Shown: piece after piece, positions 57,801-64,000 of the stretch
Layout: each line of letters starts with the position of its first letter
Numbering within the stretch: position 1 is the stretch's first letter
Source: Coleophoma eucalyptorum
Taxonomy: Eukaryota; Ascomycota; Leotiomycetes; Helotiales; Dermateaceae
Assembly (NCBI GenBank): GCA_026120035.1
Contig: JALRME010000009.1
Coordinates: 310,001 to 374,000, forward strand
Reading direction: 5' to 3'
DNA length: 64,000 bases
The notes under the pieces: model-generated
Seen by the model: the letters and a program-made list of their open reading frames with translations, nothing else
Database searches by the model: none
What the model was told of the DNA's origin: nothing
Translations under genes and position numbers: made by a program

Positions 57801-58589
57801 AGGGTGCTCTAGAGTGACTTTGATAAGGATTTGGAGATGGTCCTCGAGAATGCGGTCGAGCATATGGGCTTGGAGATGGCCCTCGAGACGGAGCCCTGTA
57901 AGGGTTTGGTGTTGTAGCGCGTGGTGGTCCATAGCCAGGAATATTGGGTGATGGTACCCGTGGTATGTTGTCATGCACACTTGGTGCTGAAGTATGAGGT
58001 TTGTAAGGACTTGGTGATACGGCCCGAGCTGTGGCAAGGGCATCTTGCTCCCGTGCTTGCGCTCGCTTTTGCGCTGCCAGGTCGGGTTGGGCATAAGATT
58101 GAAATGGCCTTCGTGAGGCTTTAGATTTGGATTTCTGTGGTGTTTGTGGGCTGAACGGGTTGGGGCTCGGTGAGCGATCTGGAAGAGGGCTTGCTGATCT
58201 CGAAACTGGAGTAAATCCTTCTGGCATAAGGGTAACAAAGTTGCTGGGAAATACTAAAGGTCAACAGTCAGTATGGCAGGATCTCATATACAGCTCAGGA
58301 AGCCATGCGCCCGGGAGAACGTCGCATAGGGGTGTGTGGGACTGCAGTTGCAACTCACATCCCATCATACGTTTATCCCTCCTCAATCTTCCCATCCACC
58401 ATGAGCCATCACCCGCGTTCAGACATTCTATCAAATCTCCCTCAATGAAGCCCAAGTCTCTTTTGCTCTAATTTAGATATCAGCCTTGTCCGACATCGTT
58501 GAGTCTACGCGCGCCCTTACCTCACCTCCCCAACTGTAAGATGCTCTACACCAGCAAGGAAATCTCGTAGGCAGCGGCGGAGGCTCCAT
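54898..58589 (-). CDS. CYK3: Cytokinesis protein Cyk3 (SH3 + transglutaminase-like)
   Basis: Exons are 58589-58521, 58467-58359 and 58253-54898 (1177 aa; phases 0 and 1 agree). The SH3 domain is built from three exons: RFPCWCRASYSWGGE, then SKRDLGFIEGDLIECLNAGD and GSWWMGRLRRDKRMMG, and LFPSNFVTLM. A 450-residue Pro/Ser/Arg-rich disordered region with repeated SPNPY/SPSPY motifs follows. The transglutaminase-like domain (about 640-800) keeps the His and Asp positions (RANHWWNAVVVDGQWRFMD), but the segment where the catalytic Cys normally lies reads KRGSPEDVSV, so it is probably inactive, as in other fungal Cyk3 proteins. Cyk3 promotes actomyosin-ring constriction and septum synthesis through chitin synthase. 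Confidence 0.95.
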
Positions 58590-60166
58590 TGCTCTCAATT
58601 GGACTTGAGGTGTTGTAAATGCGCGTTGTGGTGTAGCGCGCTTCAAGGCATGGCAGGTATCGGTGTGCAGGCGGTGTGCAGGCGGCGCGAAGGCGTTGAA
58701 TGGAGCTGTTTCTCAAAATTGATCCAGAGCAAGAAGTTAGACGAAGCACAAATGACTGCGCTCCTGAGCAAGAAGTGTATAATCCGTCCTACGTGATGCG
58801 ACTGAAGAAGTGAGTTCGCTACGAAGCATCTCAGTAGCCTCGTCCGTTGTTGCCCAACAAGGATTATTGGTCCGTGCGCGTTGTCACAGCAAGTCGGGGT
58901 CGAACAACTCAGCTGAACAACAACGCAGCTAAAAAGATTTTGATATTGGAAATCTGCAGCTGGCAAAACAAGGGGGTGTGATTCTTGTATAGAAGGGTAC
59001 AGAAGTCTCACATTGATACATGGCGGTTCTTGTTGCAACAACAATTCAACTCATCTCAACTTCAGAAGTTTGGCCTCATGAATTTCTCGGCAGCTCTATC
59101 CCCGCGATTCGGAGGATGGGCTAGTCAAGTCTCGGGGTTTTAGATAACAGCACAAGCAAAGAGGCAAGACAAGATAAACAAACACAGAACCATATGCGCT
59201 ACTTGGGCCTTTGAAGTTTTTGAATTTCTGAAAATGGGCGCTATACCGCGACAGACATGCGACTCGGGCATTCTATCCTGCTGCACAAAGTCAGTCTTGG
59301 AAGCGGCATAGATAAAGTTGCACATCGGCTCGTGGATTGTTGATATCAACACAAGATTGGCGATCTGAAGCATGAGCCACCTTGATAGACGATAGTGATC
59401 GCGAATGTGGTGGTTATTGTTGCTTATTCTGGCGGGTGGGCAAAGGTCTGCGAAAAAAAGTGGTGAAGACATAGTACAGATAGAATCAAGTGTTACATGG
59501 TGTTGACTATTTCACTGGGTACTACCACGATGTCATAAGAATCATTTTCACTTGGGGTGCAAACGGTTTTCAGAAAGAGGGCAGTGTGTTGTCCAAGTGT
59601 CATGGTCGCTCCTAGTAAACCGGCACATCTCCAGACCTGGACCTTGTTTGTCTGTAGATTGATCTTCTCATGGTGCCAACGATAAGGAATTCCTGCCTTT
59701 ATCAGCTCCAACTCAAATGCAAGGGGTTGCCACGGCAACCCACGAACTCTCCCTTGGACGGCCTTGCGCGTTGGCTCTGGCGCTGGTGCTGGTATTGGTC
59801 CTGGTACTGGTCAGCCCACGGACAAAGAAGGAATCTTGGAAACTTCTAAGGTACTGTACCTCTACTTGACATGCACGCGACCAGTGCCGTCTGTACATTC
59901 TGAGGCTATTCATTAAATTCTACATTCTTTCTTCGAACTCTCCCCTTGATCATCTCCAGTTTCTCGAGTTTTCAACGGGTCCGGCATCGTCATTGTCGCA
60001 ACACTCGTACCTTATCGTCCGTGACAACTCAGCACTGGCCAGCTTAGCTCGGCAAGGTCGCTATGTAAACATAGCATACCCGTTCGTCGCAAACATTCTG
60101 CTTCTTCTTCTTCAACACCACCGCCTGTTTCCATTGCTGCACAATTGGTAATCATCTGCTGCAAAA
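58590..60166. promoter_or_regulatory. Divergent intergenic region, CYK3 / SID1
   Basis: 1.6 kb between divergent start codons of two cytokinesis genes. No convincing gene; several short open frames lack coding character. A CTTCTTCTTCTTC repeat (60101-60113) lies just before the kinase gene. Confidence 0.45.
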
Positions 60167-62161
60167 ATGTCAGACGGTGCTGCTTCCGAGTATCAGGTGC
60201 TGGAGGAGTTGGGGAGTGGCAGTTTCGGTACTGTCTACAAAGCCATCGAGAGGAGCACAGGTCTGGTTGTTGCCATCAAGCATGTAAGAGTCTTCCTGTA
60301 CCAATTTGCCCTGCGCAACTGCTGATCGGCTTCGCAGATCGACCTCGAAAGCTCCGAGGATGATATCCAAGAAATCCAACAAGAAATCTCAGTGCTCAGC
60401 ACTTGCGCAAGTCCATTCGTCACCCAGTACAAAGCGAGCTTTCTTCGAGGTCATAAGTTATGGATTGTGATGGAGTATCTTGGGGGAGGGTCTTGCTTGG
60501 ACTTGGTATGGCCTGCCATCGATTGACCGACCACAATCCCAGCTAACAGGTCCCAGCTCAAACCGGCACCGTTTAATGAGGCGCATATAGCTATTGTTTG
60601 TCGCGAACTCCTCCTCGGACTCGAATATCTGCATCAGGAAGGGAAAATACACAGAGATATTAAGGCCGCAAATATTCTCCTGTCCACATCGGGCAAAGTA
60701 AAGCTGGCAGATTTTGGAGTCGCAGCCCAACTCACCAATATCAAATCACAAAGAAACACTTTCGTCGGCACACCGTTTTGGATGGCGCCAGAGGTCATTC
60801 AGCAAGCTGGGTACGACTTCAAGGCAGACATCTGGTCGCTTGGGATCACAGCAATCGAGCTTGCCAATGGAGAGCCTCCTAATGCCTCGACGCATCCTAT
60901 GAAGGTTCTTTTTCTTATCCCAAAAGCCCCAGCTCCTCGACTGGAAGGCAATCAATACAGCAAGGACTTCAAAGACTTTGTTGCACAGTGTTTAGTGAAG
61001 GATTGCGATAGACGGCCTTCAGCTAAAGAGCTCCTGAAACACAAGTTTATACGATCTGCGGGCAAGGTCGAAGCTCTACAAGAATTGATTGAGAGGAAGC
61101 AGGAATGGGATGGAGGCAGGACCCGGCCATCACATCCTAAATTCTATGAAGAGACCTTGTACGTTGCACTATCGATTTGGATAAACTCTACTAACAGGGC
61201 TAGAAACACAATGTCTCCCAGGATAGACCCGGATGAATGGGTATTCGATACAGTCAAAGCTCCGACGATTGCGCCAACTCGAAAGAATACGACCAAGCGC
61301 CGCAAGTTGTCGGTCATCTATAATAATGGACAAGTTAATCTCACGGGCGCAGAAGATGCTATGACGAAGCTAGATATCAAGGACGGTCCTCTCCAATCTT
61401 CCTCGCCATCCCCAGCGCCGGCGACAATCAGGAAAAGTAGCACAGTCAGAAGGCAGTCATCAGTAATCCACCATCAGTCACCTGTCAGACCACGGCAACC
61501 AAGCACTCAGAGGCGTCCACTACAACCAGATATGAGCTTTGGGAACTCGGGGTCGACAGTTCGCCTCTTCCGAAGAGTATCGGACAATTCGCAAACTTCA
61601 GCCGACGAATACTCTACTGAAATGACACTTGATGAAAATCGGCCTCCGGTTGTCGAAGCTACTACAAAAGAGGCGGTGCTTGGAAGACGTATCTACAACA
61701 GAGTAATGGACCAGGGATTTCAAGAATTGCATGCACAGACTAGTAACCAAGCCAAAAGAGAAGCCCTTTCGCGTTTGGCTGATGCATGGAGCGCACTTGA
61801 TGCTGTAGATCCAGAAGGGGAATACCAACTTTTGAAAGTCATGCTTGAGAGGGTGCAAGGGGATTCCAAACTCTCTAACCTTCTTTACTCAAACCAGGCG
61901 TCATTCAGAGATGTGACACCTAATGGCACACCCAACGGGACACCTCAAAAGGCCGCAAAGCTCATCCTTGCGCAGAATAATCCTCATCTCAAAAGCCACC
62001 GTCGGAGACAATCAAGTATGATGATGGACAGTCCTTATCAGGAGAAGCTCCCTAATCTTCCTGGCCAAGTGGTTCCTGGCATGGAGCATACCAAGCAACT
62101 CGCCGACGTTCTCTATGGACGCTGGGCTGACGGGCTACGAAATCGCTTCCCGAATGTATAA
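60167..62161 (+). CDS. SID1: STE20/germinal-centre kinase of Sid1/SepL type
   Basis: Exons are 60167-60283, 60338-60505, 60557-61158 and 61198-62161 (616 aa). The kinase domain occupies about residues 9-260: glycine loop LGSGSFGTV, Lys38 in [13 protein letters not shown] with Asp129, DFG at 147-149, and [20 protein letters not shown] in the activation segment. [20 protein letters not shown] and [12 protein letters not shown] are characteristic of Sid1/SepL-type group III germinal-centre kinases, which act in the septation initiation network below Cdc7 and above Sid2. The C-terminal tail has basic Ser-rich stretches and a helical end ([15 protein letters not shown]), probably a Cdc14-partner region. 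The orthologue call over other GCKs is moderately sure. Confidence 0.9.
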
Positions 62162-62836
62162 ATGACACCCATTAGTCCTCGGAACGAAGCACGTCTTGTA
62201 CTATACCGGAGTAAATAGGCGACAACAGACGATACAATAGCAATTTGGAATTTTGGCAGGTTTGAATCAAAGACGAACCCACCTGTACATACAGCAAGTC
62301 GAAGGGATAAGATGAGAAAAGTGTGTGTGTTTGCAAGATAAGCTTAGCTTCGCATGAATTGGGCGGTGCTTTGGGCCATTGTTTTGTACACGATGGGCTG
62401 GTTTCCTTTTCCATGAACCTTTTTGTTTTCTTTTGTTTTGTCTCCCTTTGCAATATTCGCTCAATGATGAATGATGATGACAAAGACCTAGTAGCTTGAG
62501 GGAAAAAAATCTTTGACGTTGCTACTCTTCTCTCGCGTTTTTGTCTGCTTATCGTTCATCCGCTGCTTTTTTGATATTTGATTCTTTTGAAGCGCCATTT
62601 TTGTACTTAGCTTGCCTGGAGAGACCTTTCTCTTTCATCTCCTTCTTTAGTATTTCTCTCCTTCTTTTGGTAGTGGTGATCACGAGATATGCGTTTCGGT
62701 TTCTCAGGTAGGATTGGGGATTTTTCGGTGCTGGACTGGCGTATATTATCTTATTTTCCATGTTTCTTGTTGCTTGCACTGGAACCTGTCTCATCATGTA
62801 CGGTAGAGTTAATCCATTTCATATATAAAAAAAACA

Positions 62837-63101
62837 TATATAGCAGTGCAGATGAATATAAAACTTACTTACCATTACCCGTTACTGAGTTTGTCGATTC
62901 GATTTGCTTTCTACTCATTGGGGGGGGCCCCCCCCCCCCCCCCCCCCGCGCCCCCCCCCCACCCCGGACAGAACCACACACACAAACCAAAACACAAAAA
63001 AAAACAAAAAAAAAAAATATATAGCAGTGCCGATGAATATAAAACTTACTTACCATTCCCCGTTACTGTTTTTGTGGTTTGTTTTTGTTTTCTACTCTTT
63101 G
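62837..63101 (+). repeat. 84-bp near-duplicate pair, offset 181 bp, with poly-C between
   Basis: 62837-62920 and 63018-63101 have the same length and align without gaps: TATATAGCAGTGC, then GATGAATATAAAACTTACTT, ACCATT and CCGTTACTG, and a shared TTTCTACTC end. The second copy has substitutions mostly towards G/T. G8/C20 and poly-A interrupted by single C lie between them. Confidence 0.8.
62920..62964. repeat. Poly-G/poly-C homopolymer run
   Basis: Eight G then about twenty C, then GCG and ten more C, ending ACCCC. A further run of sixteen C is at 63102-63117. Such runs are rare in the rest of the window. Confidence 0.85.
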
Positions 63102-63664
63102 CCCCCCCCCCCCCCCCGCCAACGGTGACGCCTCCCGAACCAGTTTATCACAGTACCACGACATTCCTAAAGCTATAGACAACGCAAATCCAAATCACAT
63201 AATAAGCAAGGCCCAATATAGGCCTGGGTTCCAAGCCGATGGAGCAAAAAGAAATGGTGGGTGGAACTCCGGATCTGGACCCGATGTCTTGGGATGAAGG
63301 GAAGTGGGGACAAAATGAACAAATCGTGTCTTGGATTACCGGAGACTGGGGTGTGCTTGTCGGAACGCAGAAATCGAATCTGGCCCGGCTCAGCGGTTTC
63401 CATGTGGGTTTTTGTGCGGTAGGGATCATGGGGAAACAGCTTCAACTGAGTGCGATTTATGAATTTCTAGACAATCTTGCGAATTCAGGCGCACATTCAG
63501 ATAGCTAAGCCACAACGCATATGGAACTTTGTATGTAGCACTTCATTGACCTTCTCATTTCCTCTGAATTCCTGAAATATTATAACGCCAGTAATCCATC
63601 CGTACCATTCTATCCCATAACCCCAAACCCATTCTAGACCTAAGGTCAAACTCCCTTTATTCTT

Positions 63665-64000
63665 TTATCCCCAAAGTGCATCCTTGCCCCAGCGTTTGCC
63701 GGTAATGCTAGGTGGTGATAGAAGAACGCTCGACCAAGTCTCGACGCCGTCGACATAGAGTCTGAATTTCAAAATACTCTGCTCGCTTGCAGGAGGGTTC
63801 TCAATTGTGATTGCTCCTAACTTGGAGTTGCCGTTTGGAATATATCTGAGCATTTTTAGCGTGAAGAAGTTAAGATATTAACAGTTTCTTACTTGACCAT
63901 AATATCTTCGTCATCATTCTGGAAATACGTAGGTGTTGGAAGATAAAATTGACTGAGTGGGCTTGTAGAGAACTCGTTAACAGTAGCGCTGATGGGCCAT
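63665..64000 (-). CDS. Unrecognised protein, 3' end only (edge of window)
   Basis: The last exon is 63845-63665 and the preceding exon is 64000-63893 (truncated); the intron 63892-63846 joins in phase 2. The visible 95 residues run from ISATVNEFSTSPLSQFYLP through DDEDIMVKYIPNGNSKLGAI to SITGKRWGKDALWG. The pattern is hydrophilic with beta-strand-like alternation and no motif I recognise. The rest of the gene lies outside the window. It converges on SID1. Confidence 0.6.

Larger units (their letters stand above)
62162..63664. other. Gene-poor 3' region with low-quality-looking sequence
   Basis: 1.5 kb between convergent genes. It holds long homopolymer runs and an 84-bp near-duplicate (see next entries). 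An open frame at 63239-63508 has no recognisable domain and is not called. Confidence 0.5.

Noticed and set aside
63239..63508. 89-residue plus-strand frame near the right edge
   Set aside because: No domain or splice chain, and the opposite strand is equally open; it lies next to low-quality sequence.

Overview
The window is nuclear DNA of a filamentous ascomycete (Pezizomycotina). A Leotiomycetes/Helotiales-like origin is my guess from the style of the proteins; I could not test it. The evidence is many short spliceosomal introns (about 50-70 nt, GTAAGT/GTATGT-like donors), a HapX-type bZIP iron regulator, two canonical Zn2Cys6 regulators, a DUF3431 protein, questin-oxidase-like and LCL2-like genes, and very compact head-to-head and tail-to-tail gene order. 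Twenty-four gene models are given, two of them cut by the window edges, plus one weak candidate. Exon boundaries were placed by hand from GT/AG sites and checked for reading phase.

Left part (1-36 kb, mostly conserved core genes): mitoribosomal bL27m (edge) / LCL2; cytosolic glutamyl-tRNA synthetase head-to-head with mitoribosomal uL1m; COG2 head-to-head with hapX, whose promoter has two perfect ATCTGATAA (SreA-type) sites; secreted RNase T2; a Zn2Cys6 regulator; a questin-oxidase-like protein; SRP54 head-to-head with RRP15; mitochondrial [2Fe-2S] ferredoxin head-to-head with UGO1; a DUR3-type urea transporter followed by a Zn2Cys6 regulator and an MFS transporter; HRI1; a protein phosphatase inhibitor 2 (GLC8-like); and a four-pass membrane protein with a long cytosolic tail.

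Middle part (36.5-50.3 kb, accessory): a C2H2-like gene of a fungus-specific type, then about 3 kb of AT-rich gene-poor DNA with a 15-bp inverted repeat and a tandem array of about 100-bp units. After that comes a small cluster: two divergent paralogues of the NtaA/SnaA/DszA flavin-dependent monooxygenase family flanking a Zn2Cys6/Fungal_trans regulator. One paralogue carries a long charged C-terminal extension. This cluster is the best candidate for an undescribed pathway; its substrate cannot be read from the sequence.

Right part (50.3-64 kb, core again): a multi-pass membrane protein fused to a DUF3431 domain, with a likely micro-exon; CYK3 (SH3 + transglutaminase-like) head-to-head with a SID1/SepL-type germinal-centre kinase, so two cytokinesis genes share one promoter region; then a low-quality-looking stretch with long poly-C runs and an 84-bp near-duplicate; and the 3' end of an unrecognised gene at the right edge. 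I recognised no tRNA, rRNA, CRISPR array or intact transposon.
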